In this document: positions 25,611-35,467 of the stretch, piece after piece
How the letters are laid out: every line of letters starts with the position of its first letter
Numbering within the stretch: the stretch's first letter is position 1
Assembly: GCF_019428685.1 (NCBI RefSeq)
Contig: NZ_CP080096.1
Coordinates: 1,674,001-1,738,000, forward strand
Reading direction: 5' to 3'
Source: Paraburkholderia edwinii
GTDB lineage: Bacteria > Pseudomonadota > Gammaproteobacteria > Burkholderiales > Burkholderiaceae
DNA: 64,000 bases
Position numbers and translations under genes: made by a program
Notes under the pieces: generated by a model
Seen by the model: the letters and a program-made list of their open reading frames with translations, nothing else
The model's database searches: none
What the model was told of the DNA's origin: nothing

Positions 25611-26600
25611 TTAGCCTTCCGTATGAAACTCGGGCAGCACAAATTCCGCGAGTTCTTCGATTACTTCGCGCGGCGGCCGCGGCGACGAAGGCAGATTCAG
25701 CGACACATGATGTGTGCCGTGCGCGCGCATCGCGCGCAATAGCGCCGCGAGTGCATGCCGCCCCGCGCGGTAGCCGAGCGCGACCGGCGTCGCGGCTTCG
25801 TCGGGATCGTCGCTGAGTTCGAGTCGCAGCGCTGCGCCGAATGCGCGGAACTCGCCGGGCGCCGCTCGTTCGACGGCCGCGCGCCACATGCTGTGGCGTG
25901 CCTGCTGCGCGTCGGGCTCGCGATGGTAGGTCATCCAGCCGATCGAATGACGCGCGATCCAGTCGACGCTTTGCCCGCCCGAGCCGACCGCGAGCAGCGA
26001 CACGGGCCGCGGCGGCTGCGGCAGCAGCATGAATTCGGGCGCGCCGTCGGGTGCCTGGTCCGGAATCACGCGCGATGCGGAGCCGACCGCGGCCGCGACC
26101 GTTTCCCAATGGCGCTTATACAATTCGCGGCGCGCGTCGCCGTCAGCACCGAATGCTGCGTATTCAGGCGGACGGTCGCCGGAGCCGAGGCCCAGAATAA
26201 AGCGGCCGCGCGATAAGGCCTGCACGGAGATCGCGCCCTTCGCGATATGCAGCGGATGACGCAGCGTCAACACGATCGCGCCGCTCACAAGCGCAATGCG
26301 GGTCGTATTTGCCGCGAGCGCGCCAAGCAGCACCCACGGGTCCAGATGTCCGACCGGGTCCGCATAGTCGGCGCTATTGAGCGGCACATCGCGGACCCAC
26401 AATGCGCGATAGCCGAGGGCATCCGCATGTTGGGCGAGGGCAATCTGTTCGTTGAAGTCCGCGACGATCTGCCCGGCCGGCAGCATCGGCAGCGTCAGGC
26501 CGATCGAAAGATGGCCCGCGCGGAATACGCGCTGTTCGATCGGTTCAGGTGATGGGCTGCTGGCGCGAGTGCTGGTGGCTTCGACGGCTTGAGCGGGCAT
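25611..26600 (-). CDS. Luciferase-like (LLM-class) flavin oxidoreductase
   Basis: A 329-residue TIM-barrel protein of the bacterial luciferase-like family, close in pattern to the TIGR03571 subgroup: GLTLPMLPAGQ near residue 34, YRALWVRDVPL, AIVLTLRHPLHIAKGA and GRFILGLGSGDRP. Such enzymes use FMNH2 or F420-like cofactors to oxidise small molecules. A separate small flavin reductase is not beside it. Gene is alone in its transcript as far as can be seen. Substrate unknown. Confidence 0.8.
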   Translation of the reverse strand: MPAQAVEATSTRASSPSPEPIEQRVFRAGHLSIGLTLPMLPAGQIVADFNEQIALAQHADALGYRALWVRDVPLNSADYADPVGHLDPWVLLGALAANTTRIALVSGAIVLTLRHPLHIAKGAISVQALSRGRFILGLGSGDRPPEYAAFGADGDARRELYKRHWETVAAAVGSASRVIPDQAPDGAPEFMLLPQPPRPVSLLAVGSGGQSVDWIARHSIGWMTYHREPDAQQARHSMWRAAVERAAPGEFRAFGAALRLELSDDPDEAATPVALGYRAGRHALAALLRAMRAHGTHHVSLNLPSSPRPPREVIEELAEFVLPEFHTEG

Positions 26601-26806
26601 CGGATTCTATCGGTCAGGGCGGGGCGGGAGAGGCGTGCTCGATGTGGATCGATGGTAGCACCGCGCTTTGTTATGTGACGGCATGTGGCCGTGCTTGTGC
26701 TCCTGCTCTTGCTTGCGCGGGCGTTCGCATCCCGCGGGTGGTCGCACGGCTGCTCGGCGGCTGCCTGCGCCTACCTGTGTCCGCCGCCAGCTGCGAGACG
26801 ACCACG

Positions 26807-27496
26807 CTACGCGACCACCGCCTCCACTGCGTGCCGGCTCAGCTCGCGAATATCGCGCGTCTCGAGCACGGGTTGCGGCGCGCCTTCGCGCGCCAGCGTG
26901 AGCATCGCGAGGCCGATGTCCTGCGTCGACAGCACGAGGTTCGGTAGCAGCACGCGCAACGGTGTGAGCAGCGGCGTGAGCAATGCGTAGATCGCGCGGT
27001 AGAGGCGTGTCTTCGAGCGAATTCCGTGCAAAGGCTGAATCACACCGGGGCGCATCAGATACACGGCCTTGAACGGCAAACGACGCAGCGCGTTCTCGGT
27101 GCGGCCCTTGACGCGCGCCCACATCGTGCGGCCTTGCTCGGTGCTGTCGGTGCTCGCGCCCGATACGAACACGAAGGTCATGCGCGGATTCAGGCGCGCG
27201 AGCGTTTGTGCGGCGGCCATCGTGAAGTCGTAGGTGATACGCGTATAGTCCGCTTCGCTCATGCCCACCGACGAGATGCCGAGGCAAAAGAAACACGCAT
27301 CGAAGCCGCGCAGCGATCCTTCGATCGAACGGAAGTCGGTGAAGTCGCGATGCACGAGATCGTAGAGCCGCGGGTCGAGCTGGCCGGTCGGCGCGCGGCC
27401 GACGGTCTGCACATACTGCACGTCGGGTGCGCGCAGGCATTCGCGCAGCACACCCTGGCCGACCATGCCGGTCGCGCCGAATATCAGGATTCTCAT
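26807..27496 (-). CDS. NAD(P)-binding Rossmann protein (atypical SDR)
   Basis: A 229-residue protein beginning with a nucleotide-binding GATGMVGQGV motif at residues 7-16. Later sequence FVFVSGASTDSTEQGRTMW and VYLMRPGVIQPL fits atypical short-chain dehydrogenases of the YbjT/HTATIP2 type. It likely binds NADP(H); activity unknown. It lies 58 bp downstream of a TetR gene in the same direction, so the TetR probably controls it. Confidence 0.8.
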   Translation of the reverse strand: MRILIFGATGMVGQGVLRECLRAPDVQYVQTVGRAPTGQLDPRLYDLVHRDFTDFRSIEGSLRGFDACFFCLGISSVGMSEADYTRITYDFTMAAAQTLARLNPRMTFVFVSGASTDSTEQGRTMWARVKGRTENALRRLPFKAVYLMRPGVIQPLHGIRSKTRLYRAIYALLTPLLTPLRVLLPNLVLSTQDIGLAMLTLAREGAPQPVLETRDIRELSRHAVEAVVA

Positions 27497-27554
27497 GGCG
27501 GGAGTGTCAACCTCATATGAATGTGTACTCACTCAACTAAAAGTCCCAAAAAAC

Positions 27555-28124
27555 TCACTTCGAAATCGCATTCCAGAACGCCTCGAAGCCGGCGTTGCGA
27601 TAGCGTTCCGCGTGAGCGGGGTCGCGTGTCATGAATTCCATCGTGGTTTCCGCGAGCGCGCTCATGATGGCCGAAATAAACGCGGGCGGGTGATCGCGCA
27701 GCACGCCCTTCGCAATGCTTTCCTGCACGAGCAGATTGACGTCCGCGAACGCCTGCATGCCGGCCGTCTTCGCCTGTTCGGAAACGCGCTCCGACACCGA
27801 CAACTGTGCGAGCGCGCGCCGCTTCGCCGGGTGCGCCACGCCCCATTCGACAAAGCGCTGCCATATATGGCGTGCGCGCGCTTGCAGGCTACCTGCCTTC
27901 GGATACTGCGCCATCATCACCTCGCGCATCTCGGCCTTCAGTTCGAGGTAAATCTGGTTGAGCAGATCGTCCTTGGTGTCGAAGTACGTAAACAGCGTGC
28001 CTTCCGCGACGCCCGCAAGCTTCGCGATACGCGAGGTGGGCGCACCGAGCCCTTGCTCAGCGATCACTTCGATCGCGGCGGCAAGAATGGCATTGCGCTT
28101 GTCTTCGCTTCTCGGTCGGGCCAT
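27555..28124 (-). CDS. TetR-family regulator
   Basis: A 189-residue repressor. The helix-turn-helix is at residues about 24-45 (PTSRIAKLAGVAEGTLFTYF). The C-terminal ligand domain is typical in length. I chose the ATG at 28124 because the DNA-binding domain begins right after it (ARPRSEDKRNAIL). It appears to form an operon with the Rossmann protein downstream, the common TetR-plus-reductase layout. Confidence 0.85.
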   Translation of the reverse strand: MARPRSEDKRNAILAAAIEVIAEQGLGAPTSRIAKLAGVAEGTLFTYFDTKDDLLNQIYLELKAEMREVMMAQYPKAGSLQARARHIWQRFVEWGVAHPAKRRALAQLSVSERVSEQAKTAGMQAFADVNLLVQESIAKGVLRDHPPAFISAIMSALAETTMEFMTRDPAHAERYRNAGFEAFWNAISK

Positions 28125-28220
28125 GCGGAAACGCGCCGTGGGGTTAAGCAGGTTGATAAATGAGTTCGGGCTCAATAATAACGCGGTGTGCGTGCGAGCC
28201 GCAAGTGCTTTCGAACCACC

Positions 28221-29111
28221 TCAACGGCGGCTCGCCTCGATCACGAAATCGACGAAGCGCCGCACGCGCGCCGGCATCTGCGTACGCTGCGGGTAGTACA
28301 TGAAGATGCTCAGACGCGCAGTGGATAGCTGCGGCAAAAGCGGCATCAGCGTGCCGTCTTTCAGGTCCTGCTCGATCATGTAAGTCGCGAGTTGCCCGAT
28401 GCCGATTCCGTTGCGCACCGCTTCGACTTCGGTGGCGACATCGTTGAACGTCGCGACCGCGGGCACTTCCTGGTAAACGATTTCGTTGCCTTTCTGCAAT
28501 TCCCATAGCATGGTCTTGCCGGTATTCGGGTGGCGAAAACCCGTGCAACGGTGCTTGAGCAATTGCGCAAGCGAAGCCGGCTTGCCGTTTGCCTCGATAT
28601 ACGCGGGCGATGCGCAGATCACGAGCCGCACTTCGCGCAGTTTGCGCGCGACCACGTTGCGCTCGGCCGAGGTGCCGACACGAAAGCCGACGTCGACGCG
28701 TGCTTCGACGAGGTCGGTGAAGCGATCGTCGAGCAACACATCGAAGCGCGCGGACGGGTGCTGCAGCTGATAGTCGCGAATCAGCGGCACGAGCAGCTTG
28801 CCGCCCAGCGACGGCGGCGCGACGACGCGTATCGTGCCGCCCGCCGCTTCTCGGCTCGCGTGGACCTGCTCGACGGCGTCGTCGAGCATGCGCATGCCGG
28901 GGTCGGCCAGTTCGAACAGACGCGAACCTTCGTCGGTCATGCTGAGCTTGCGTGTGGTTCGATGCAGCAGGCGCACGTTCAGATGCGCTTCGAGCTGGCG
29001 GACCGCCTTGCTCATCGCCTGCGGCGTGAGGCCGGCTTCGACCGCGGCGCGGCTGAAGCTGCCGGCGCGCACGACCGCGAGAAAGAGCGTCAGGGCACGG
29101 GTTTGGTCCAC
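28221..29111 (-). CDS. LysR-family regulator
   Basis: A 296-residue LysR protein with N-terminal helix-turn-helix (FSRAAVEAGLTPQAMSKAVRQLE) and a periplasmic-binding-like effector domain (GTIRVVAPPSLGGKLLVPL). It belongs to the large group that lacks an obvious adjacent target. Left neighbour is the TetR gene; right is a 460-bp region with no gene. Target and inducer unknown. Confidence 0.88.
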   Translation of the reverse strand: MDQTRALTLFLAVVRAGSFSRAAVEAGLTPQAMSKAVRQLEAHLNVRLLHRTTRKLSMTDEGSRLFELADPGMRMLDDAVEQVHASREAAGGTIRVVAPPSLGGKLLVPLIRDYQLQHPSARFDVLLDDRFTDLVEARVDVGFRVGTSAERNVVARKLREVRLVICASPAYIEANGKPASLAQLLKHRCTGFRHPNTGKTMLWELQKGNEIVYQEVPAVATFNDVATEVEAVRNGIGIGQLATYMIEQDLKDGTLMPLLPQLSTARLSIFMYYPQRTQMPARVRRFVDFVIEASRR

Positions 29112-29573
29112 TGCGTTTTTATGTCCGATGTCCGTGTTCGATATGCCCGCCAGTCTACTCGATCAGTCCGCGTGAGCATCGCGCGGTTCGGGCTTCGTTC
29201 GCTTGCTTCGCAAGCGAAGCGACGGCAATCGTTCGGCCACCTGGAAGATTTTTCGTGTGTACGCGCCCTGAAGGTAGAAAGCGCGCCGATCATGCGCAGA
29301 AAACCACAACGAAACGGAGATTGCATGAATCGATCGGTACATCGAATCAGATCGTGGTTCAAACGCCGCGGGCGCTGCACGACTCGCGCGCATCCGGAGC
29401 GCACGTTATAGCCGGTCCAAATAACGAACCGGATACGCGTCGCTGTCCTTCTGGACAACCGACCATTCTTTCCGGCCCATCTCAACGACAAACATCGATA
29501 CGCGATGCACGCTATCCAGGCGCGAGCCTGGCGCGCCTGTTTCGCGGCCGTTTGCATTTTCGGAGCACGGCGC
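29112..29573. other. 462-bp region without a supported gene
   Basis: Reading frames here are GC-driven and lack ribosome sites or family patterns. The region must hold the divergent promoters for the LysR gene (left) and the small membrane protein (right). No clear repeat or hairpin was noticed. Confidence 0.4.
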
Positions 29574-30074
29574 ATGTACACCTATGAGACGCTCGAATCC
29601 GCGATTAACGCTTACTTTCACGCGCAGCGCTTTGTCGGCACGATCGGTTCGATCGTCGCGCTGCTGATCTTCGTCGCGGCTGTGGCGATGCTGTGGTTCG
29701 GCGACGCGTTCATGCGCGGCCTGTCCGTCATGCTGATGGTGATCGCGCTGGCCGGCGGCGGTTCGTGCGCGACGCTTGCGGTTCGCGATACGTCAGGCGC
29801 AGGCACGATGCTGCACGTGCGCGACAGCTTCTCGGTCAAGCAGGAGGCTGCGCGTATGGAGCGCAGGATCAATCGCTATCGCTACTATCACGTTGGGCTC
29901 GCGGGCGTTGCGTGCGTCGCGGTCATGATGCTGCTCGTGACGATGGCGCCGATCTGGCAGGGCGTGGCGGTCGGCATGCTGGTGCTGGCGGGGCTCGGTC
30001 TCACGTTCGAGCATTTCGACTTGCAGCAGTCGATCGTGTATCTCGCAGCGTTAAAGCCGTCGCGCTGCGTGTAG
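29574..30074 (+). CDS. Small inner-membrane protein, unknown function
   Basis: A 166-residue protein with four likely membrane helices: residues about 21-40, 44-64, 103-123 and 127-145. A charged cytoplasmic or periplasmic stretch (VKQEAARMERRINRYRYY) lies between the pairs. GGAG precedes the ATG at 29574. I do not recognise the family. It is next to the two-component cluster but transcribed separately. Confidence 0.6.
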   Translation: MYTYETLESAINAYFHAQRFVGTIGSIVALLIFVAAVAMLWFGDAFMRGLSVMLMVIALAGGGSCATLAVRDTSGAGTMLHVRDSFSVKQEAARMERRINRYRYYHVGLAGVACVAVMMLLVTMAPIWQGVAVGMLVLAGLGLTFEHFDLQQSIVYLAALKPSRCV

Positions 30075-30236
30075 CACGCTATAACGATACCCGACCTGTG
30101 CGACAGGCACTCATGGCAATGCAATGCTTGCGTCGATGCGAAGGCGATGTGTTTATACCAATGTATAGTGCCGGCGCGCCGCGTTAGACGTGTCGCATCT
30201 CATGCATGTCGCGCATGTGACGCCGGGCGTGCGAAT

Positions 30237-30632
30237 CTAGTGGCCGCTGCAGCCTCGGCGATTGATTGCGCGATCGATGCACGCAAGAATCGTTTCGCCG
30301 TCGACGGGCTTCGTCAGAAAGCAGGTTGCACCATTCGCTTCGGCGACGCTGCGCAGTTCATGATCGGGAAACGCGGTGATGAACACCATCGGAATCGGCA
30401 ATTGCCGCTCGCGCAACGCGGTCTGCAAGTCGATGCCGCTCATGCCGGGCATCTGCATGTCCGAGATCACGCATGCGGTGTGATCGAGGTATCCGGACGC
30501 GAGAAACGCTTCCACTGATATGAACGTGCGGCTTTGCACGCCGAACGAGCGAAGAAGATTAGCGGTGGCGAGACGAACCGATTCGTCGTCGTCGATGATC
30601 GACACCACCTGAGAGGGAAGCAAACTCGGCAT
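30237..30632 (-). CDS. Receiver-only response regulator
   Basis: A 131-residue stand-alone receiver domain. Acidic pocket D14-D15-D16, phosphorylation site D58 (ISDMQMPG), T86 and K108 are all present. There is no output domain. It lies 129 bp downstream of a FixJ-like regulator in the same direction. Such proteins can act as a phosphate sink, competing with the main regulator, or relay to another partner. Its receiver resembles FixJ-type ones, which favours the same kinase. Confidence 0.87.
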   Translation of the reverse strand: MPSLLPSQVVSIIDDDESVRLATANLLRSFGVQSRTFISVEAFLASGYLDHTACVISDMQMPGMSGIDLQTALRERQLPIPMVFITAFPDHELRSVAEANGATCFLTKPVDGETILACIDRAINRRGCSGH

Positions 30633-30761
30633 TGCGAACCTGAATTACAAAAAAATGCCGTTGCTGTTGCAACGAGCCATCACAGGTTACCGGACGCGCT
30701 TCGCTTCACAACTATATATAGGTATAAGTGCAGCGCGCTGTCTGCCATGCGACGCTTCGCG

Positions 30762-31448
30762 TCATGCCTGCTCTTCGCGGATTTTCAATACCACTGCCTG
30801 ATGCAGCAAGTCCGCGAGTGTGCGCGCGCCCATCTTCTTCATCGCCTGTCCGCGATGAACTTTCACGGTGATTTCACTCAAGCCGAGTTCGGCGGCGATC
30901 TGCTTGTTGAGCAGGCCCTTTGCGACCATGGTCATGACCTGCTGTTCACGAGCCGACAGCGACTGGAAACGCAGCTTGAGTTCGGTGAGCGATTTCTGCG
31001 ACTCGCGCCGCACACGGTCGTTGCTGATCGCGCGCGTGACTGCATCGAGCAGATCCTGGTCGCGAAAAGGCTTGGTGAGGAAGTCGACCGCGCCGGCTTT
31101 CATCGCCTGCACGGTCATCGGAATATCACCATATCCGGTCATGAAGATGATCGGCAGTTCGACGCCCGCGCGGGCGAGGTCGTTTTGCACGGTGAGTCCG
31201 CTGTCCGCTTTCAGGCGCACATCGAGCACGATGCAGGCGGGCGCGTCGGGCCAGTTCGTGGTGAGCAGGTTCTGCGCGGAGGCGAATGCTTCGACGTGCA
31301 TGCCGACCGAGCGCAACAGGTTCGTGAGCGCGCCGCGAAACGAATCGTCGTCGTCGACGACAAACACGACCGGATCGGGGTCGATCGGTTTGCCGTTGCC
31401 GTCGCGGGATGCGGCGCCCTTCGCGGTTGCATGGGGAAGTTGGGCCAT
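30762..31448 (-). CDS. FixJ-type LuxR response regulator
   Basis: A 228-residue regulator. Residues 1-25 are a short leader; the receiver domain has D32-D35, D76 (VLDVRLK), T104 and K126. The LuxR-type helix-turn-helix is at residues about 164-205 (LSAREQQVMTMVAKG, NKQIAAELGLSEITVKVHR). It is divergent from the PAS histidine kinase at 31712, the standard kinase/regulator pairing. It lacks the MPGMSG run usual after the aspartate. Confidence 0.9.
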   Translation of the reverse strand: MAQLPHATAKGAASRDGNGKPIDPDPVVFVVDDDDSFRGALTNLLRSVGMHVEAFASAQNLLTTNWPDAPACIVLDVRLKADSGLTVQNDLARAGVELPIIFMTGYGDIPMTVQAMKAGAVDFLTKPFRDQDLLDAVTRAISNDRVRRESQKSLTELKLRFQSLSAREQQVMTMVAKGLLNKQIAAELGLSEITVKVHRGQAMKKMGARTLADLLHQAVVLKIREEQA

Positions 31449-31711
31449 AATTGAATTCGCGTTTGTATTCGCTCGCATGCGGCGCCGCTGGCGGACCCTG
31501 GCCGCCGTTGGCCGTCGTTTGCTCGAGAGGGCTGCGTGCAGAATGCAAGGTGCGCGACGCCCGCGTGTGCTTCGGGCCGCGCGTTGCACGAAACAAGCCG
31601 GCGCGGCGAAAACAGGCTACTGCAATATCTTCGCATGTCTGATCGTTGCGCGCATCCAGCATGCGAACGTCACGCGCCGATGCGGTCGACAATTCTGGAG
31701 ACGCCGAAAAA

Positions 31712-34063
31712 ATGTCTGATCTAAACGGCCGCCGCGCGTCGTCTTCCGGTTTGCCTGGCGCGAGCGCGCCAGGCGCTGCCCGCGCCCCGGGCACGGCGGC
31801 AGCGCAGACACAGCGACAGATGCCAGGCGGCACGCGCCTGCGCTGCCAGAGCCCCGAGCCCGATACGCCGCGCCGAATCCGCTCGCGCATCGCCATCGCG
31901 GCCGCGATCGCCGCCGCGATCTTTACGCTCGATGCGCTGACGCCGCTCGATATCGCTGTCGCGGTGCTTTATGTTGTCGTTGTCCTGATCGTCGCGCCGA
32001 TCTGTTCGCGGCGCTCGATGATCGCCGTGTGCTGCGCGCTGATGTCGATGACGGTGATCGCCTTCGTGATGTCGCACGGCGGCACTTATGCGGCGGCGCC
32101 AGTCGCCCGCTGCATCGTGAGTCTCGCGGCGCTCGCGATCAGCGGTTTTCTCACGCTGAAAAACATCGCGGCGACCGACGTATTGCGCGAGCAGGTCACG
32201 CTGCTCGATCTGACGAGCGATGCGCTCGTCGTCTACGACATGAAGCGCCGCATCTGTTTCTGGAACCGCGGGGCGCATGCACTCTACGGCGTGGCCGCCG
32301 AAGACGCGATCGGCCGCGCGCCGCATGAAATCGTGCGCACGGCGTTTGAGCGGCCGCTTGCCGCGATGCTTGCCGAACTGTTGCGCACGGGCCGCTGGGA
32401 AGGCGAGCTTGCGCAGACGTGCCGCGACGGCCGCGAGCTGATCGTCGCGAGCCGCTGGACGCTGCAGCGCGATGCGCAGGGCCATCCGCTCGCGGTGCTC
32501 GTCACGAATAACGACATCACGCAGCGCAAGCGGATGGAGCTCGAGATCGAGCGGCAGCAGCAGGAAATTCGCGCGGCGATCGATGCGATTCCGGCGATGG
32601 TGTGGGTGTCGTCGGCGGACGGGCGGCCGGTGTTCGTCAACGAGCGCTGGTCGGAGTTCGGTGTGCCGCTCGACCGGATCGGCGACAGCTGGCATACGCT
32701 CGTCCATCCCGACGATCTGCCGCAGATGCAGCGCGACTGGCGCCACGCGCTGGCGACCGGCACATCGCTCGAAAACGAGTCGCGCGTGCGGCGCGGCGAC
32801 GGCGCATGGCGCTGGTCGCTGCTGCGCGCTACGCCGCTGATCGACGAACTCGGCCATATCGTGCGCTGGTATGGCGTGACGACCGATATCGAGGAGCCCA
32901 AGCGCGCGGCCGAGGCGCTGGCGCGCAGCGAGTCGTTCCTCGCCGAAGCGGAGACGCTGAGCGAGACCGGCAGTATCGGTTTTTCGGTGCCGCGCTTCGA
33001 GATGTTCTGGTCGAAGCAGGCGTACCGCATTTTTGGCTACCCGGACGACGCCGAGCCGTCGCTGCAGGCGATGCTCGCGCGCGTGCATCCCGACGATCAC
33101 GCACGCGTGTCGTCGCTGATGAAAACCGCGGCCACCGATCGCAATGACATCGATGCCGAGTTCCGGTTGCTGATGCCTGACGACGATGTCAAACGCGTGC
33201 ATCTCGTCGCGCATGCGGTGGCGCACGTGGCCAAAACGGGCGGTGAGCAGAGCGAATATCGCGGCGCGTTGATGGACGTGACCGAAGCGCGCAACGTGCA
33301 GGATGCGCTGCATCGCTCGCTCGCGGAGCTTGCGCATGTGACGCGCATCACGACGCTCGGCGAACTGTCCGCATCGATTGCGCACGAAGTGAGTCAGCCG
33401 ATCGCCGCGATCATGACGAATGGCGATGCGGGCATGCGCTGGCTCGAGCGCGACGAACCACAGCTGGATGAAGTGCGCGAAGCATTGAACAACATGCTGC
33501 GCGATGCACGGCGCGCGGGCGGCATCGTGCAGCGCATTCGCATGCTGGCAAAAAAGAGCGCGCCGAATCGCGTGCCGTTCGACCTCAATGCGCTGATCGA
33601 GGAGTCGGCGGTGCTTGTGCAGCGCGAGATCGGCGTGCATGCGATCGAGCTTCGCTTACAGCTTGCGCAAGGCGTGCTTACGATTGTCGGCGACCGTGTG
33701 CAGTTGCAGCAGGTCGTGATCAATCTGATGATGAACGCGATCCAGGCGATGGCGTCGACCACGGGGCGGCCGCGGCGTCTTGCCGTGTGTTCGTCGTGCA
33801 CACAGGCAAACGAAGTGCGGGTGGATGTCGAAGACAGCGGCCCGGGCATCGCCGAAGCGGATTTGCAGCGGCTGTTTCAGCCGTTCTTCACGACGCGCGC
33901 CGAAGGGATGGGCATGGGCCTGTCGATCTGCCGTTCGATTGTCGAGTCGCACGGCGGCAAAATTCGTGCATACGCGCAACCGGGACTCGGCGCGACGATG
34001 AGTTTCGTCCTCCCGAATTCCTCTTCTCTCCTTTCAGTTGCGGTGGATGGTACCAAAGTATAG
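31712..34063 (+). CDS. Membrane PAS-domain sensor histidine kinase (FixL-like)
   Basis: A 783-residue kinase. Four likely membrane helices lie at about residues 55-150, followed by three PAS modules (about 160-275, 285-400 and 415-530). The phospho-acceptor is H558 in SASIAHEVSQPIAA, and the ATPase region has NLMMNAIQAM, DSGPGIA and GMGMGLSICRSIVESHGG. The second PAS is of the PAC type that binds small ligands, but no haem-ligand pattern could be confirmed. It faces the FixJ-like gene across a 263-bp control region. Signal unknown. Confidence 0.9.
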   Translation: MSDLNGRRASSSGLPGASAPGAARAPGTAAAQTQRQMPGGTRLRCQSPEPDTPRRIRSRIAIAAAIAAAIFTLDALTPLDIAVAVLYVVVVLIVAPICSRRSMIAVCCALMSMTVIAFVMSHGGTYAAAPVARCIVSLAALAISGFLTLKNIAATDVLREQVTLLDLTSDALVVYDMKRRICFWNRGAHALYGVAAEDAIGRAPHEIVRTAFERPLAAMLAELLRTGRWEGELAQTCRDGRELIVASRWTLQRDAQGHPLAVLVTNNDITQRKRMELEIERQQQEIRAAIDAIPAMVWVSSADGRPVFVNERWSEFGVPLDRIGDSWHTLVHPDDLPQMQRDWRHALATGTSLENESRVRRGDGAWRWSLLRATPLIDELGHIVRWYGVTTDIEEPKRAAEALARSESFLAEAETLSETGSIGFSVPRFEMFWSKQAYRIFGYPDDAEPSLQAMLARVHPDDHARVSSLMKTAATDRNDIDAEFRLLMPDDDVKRVHLVAHAVAHVAKTGGEQSEYRGALMDVTEARNVQDALHRSLAELAHVTRITTLGELSASIAHEVSQPIAAIMTNGDAGMRWLERDEPQLDEVREALNNMLRDARRAGGIVQRIRMLAKKSAPNRVPFDLNALIEESAVLVQREIGVHAIELRLQLAQGVLTIVGDRVQLQQVVINLMMNAIQAMASTTGRPRRLAVCSSCTQANEVRVDVEDSGPGIAEADLQRLFQPFFTTRAEGMGMGLSICRSIVESHGGKIRAYAQPGLGATMSFVLPNSSSLLSVAVDGTKV

Positions 34064-34209
34064 GTCGATGACACCTAAACACCGATGCAAGGAACCTTTG
34101 TACGATAGAGCGCCACGCTTTTCTCCACTACCTTTGATGCCATACAGCGGTGAGGCGATTTGCATACCGCCGCGGCATTCGATAGTTGAAGGTACCAGGA
34201 GCGTGGACC

Positions 34210-35205
34210 ATGGAAGCATCCTCTTCGCCTGCCGGCGGTTCGCTGGCGGATTCGCTGAAATCCTACATACGTAACGAGGACGCGTGGCGGCTGCCGGCGC
34301 AGGCCGATGCCTCGGGCGCTGCTGCGTCGGGCGCGGCCTCGGCCATCTCGGCGCATCTGGCGCTTTCGCGTTGGGCGGTGGCGGGCATTGGCGCGGGCTT
34401 ACCTCCGCAGGAACTGTCTGCCACGACGCCCGCGGACAGCTATACGGTCGGCGTGAATCTGCGTTCGACCGACATCACGTTCCTGCATGACGGCCGTCTC
34501 ACGTACGAGGGCCGCGTGATGCCGGGCATGTTCCAGGTGACTTCTCCGGGCCATTCGGCACGTGCGGTGTTTCATGCGGCGTGCGATGTGCTGCATCTGT
34601 ATGTGCCGCAAGCGGTGCTCGATGCGTGCCACCGCGAAGTGTCGGGCAACGAATCGGCCGTCAGCGTGCTGATCGACGACCCGGCGGTTTCGCACGATCC
34701 CTGCATCGAGCGGCTCGGCCAGGCGCTGCTGCTGGCCGACGAAGCGTTCACGTCGTTCGGCCAGATGTATGTCGACAGCATCAACCTCGCGCTCGTGAGC
34801 CGCCTGCTCGAGCTACGCATGCGCTCGCCGACGGGCGGCCGGCCCGGACAGCCGAAGATGCGCAAGTCCGCCTTGCCGAAATGGCGGCTGAAGCGCGCGG
34901 TCGACTATATCGACTCGCACCTTGCCGAAGCGATCGGTCTCGAAGACGTCGCGAATGCGGCGGGGCTCACTCGCATGCACTTTGCCGCGCAGTTCCGCGC
35001 GGCGACCGGTTTGCGTCCGCACGAGTATCTGCTGCGGCGGCGCATCGAGTGCGCGCAGCAACTGCTCGCTGACGAAGAGTATTCGCTGCTCGATGCGGCG
35101 CAGCTCGCGGGCTTCCGCTCGCAAGCCCACTTCACGACGGTGTTCAAGCGCATGGTGGGCTCGACACCGAAGCGCTGGAGGGACACGCAAGATGCCGGCG
35201 CGTGA
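34210..35205 (+). CDS. AraC-family regulator
   Basis: A 331-residue regulator with a cupin-like N-terminal domain and a C-terminal double helix-turn-helix (AIGLEDVANAAGLTRMHFAAQF and YSLLDAAQLAGFRSQAHFTTVFKR). AGGAG is 8 bases upstream of the ATG at 34210. It is 146 bp downstream of the kinase gene and may be a downstream target of that system. The first 35 residues are low complexity. Confidence 0.87.
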   Translation: MEASSSPAGGSLADSLKSYIRNEDAWRLPAQADASGAAASGAASAISAHLALSRWAVAGIGAGLPPQELSATTPADSYTVGVNLRSTDITFLHDGRLTYEGRVMPGMFQVTSPGHSARAVFHAACDVLHLYVPQAVLDACHREVSGNESAVSVLIDDPAVSHDPCIERLGQALLLADEAFTSFGQMYVDSINLALVSRLLELRMRSPTGGRPGQPKMRKSALPKWRLKRAVDYIDSHLAEAIGLEDVANAAGLTRMHFAAQFRAATGLRPHEYLLRRRIECAQQLLADEEYSLLDAAQLAGFRSQAHFTTVFKRMVGSTPKRWRDTQDAGA

Positions 35206-35467
35206 CTTACTGCGCTGGCTGAGCCGCGCTCGCTGCGGCGCGCTCGGCCCCTCGGCGCATGCGGGCCGCGCAGCGTTGTATGCGGCTGCCCATCGTCGGG
35301 AATCCTGTCTTGTGCGTCTCTTCGATGAGAGAAGGCGCGCTCGATGCCGCTGCGGTCCGCCAGGCCGCCGGCGCTCTGACGTCAGCCGCATCGCGGCCGG
35401 ACGCCGCTGTGATGACATGTGACAAGGCAGTGCCGCGTCGCCGCGGCCGCCGCCAGGAGCCTGGAAA

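Noticed and set aside
34048..34205. GGTACC and AAAGTATAGG-like partial repeats between the kinase and AraC genes
   Set aside because: The matches are short and poorly aligned, and one overlaps the kinase coding end; not enough to call operators.
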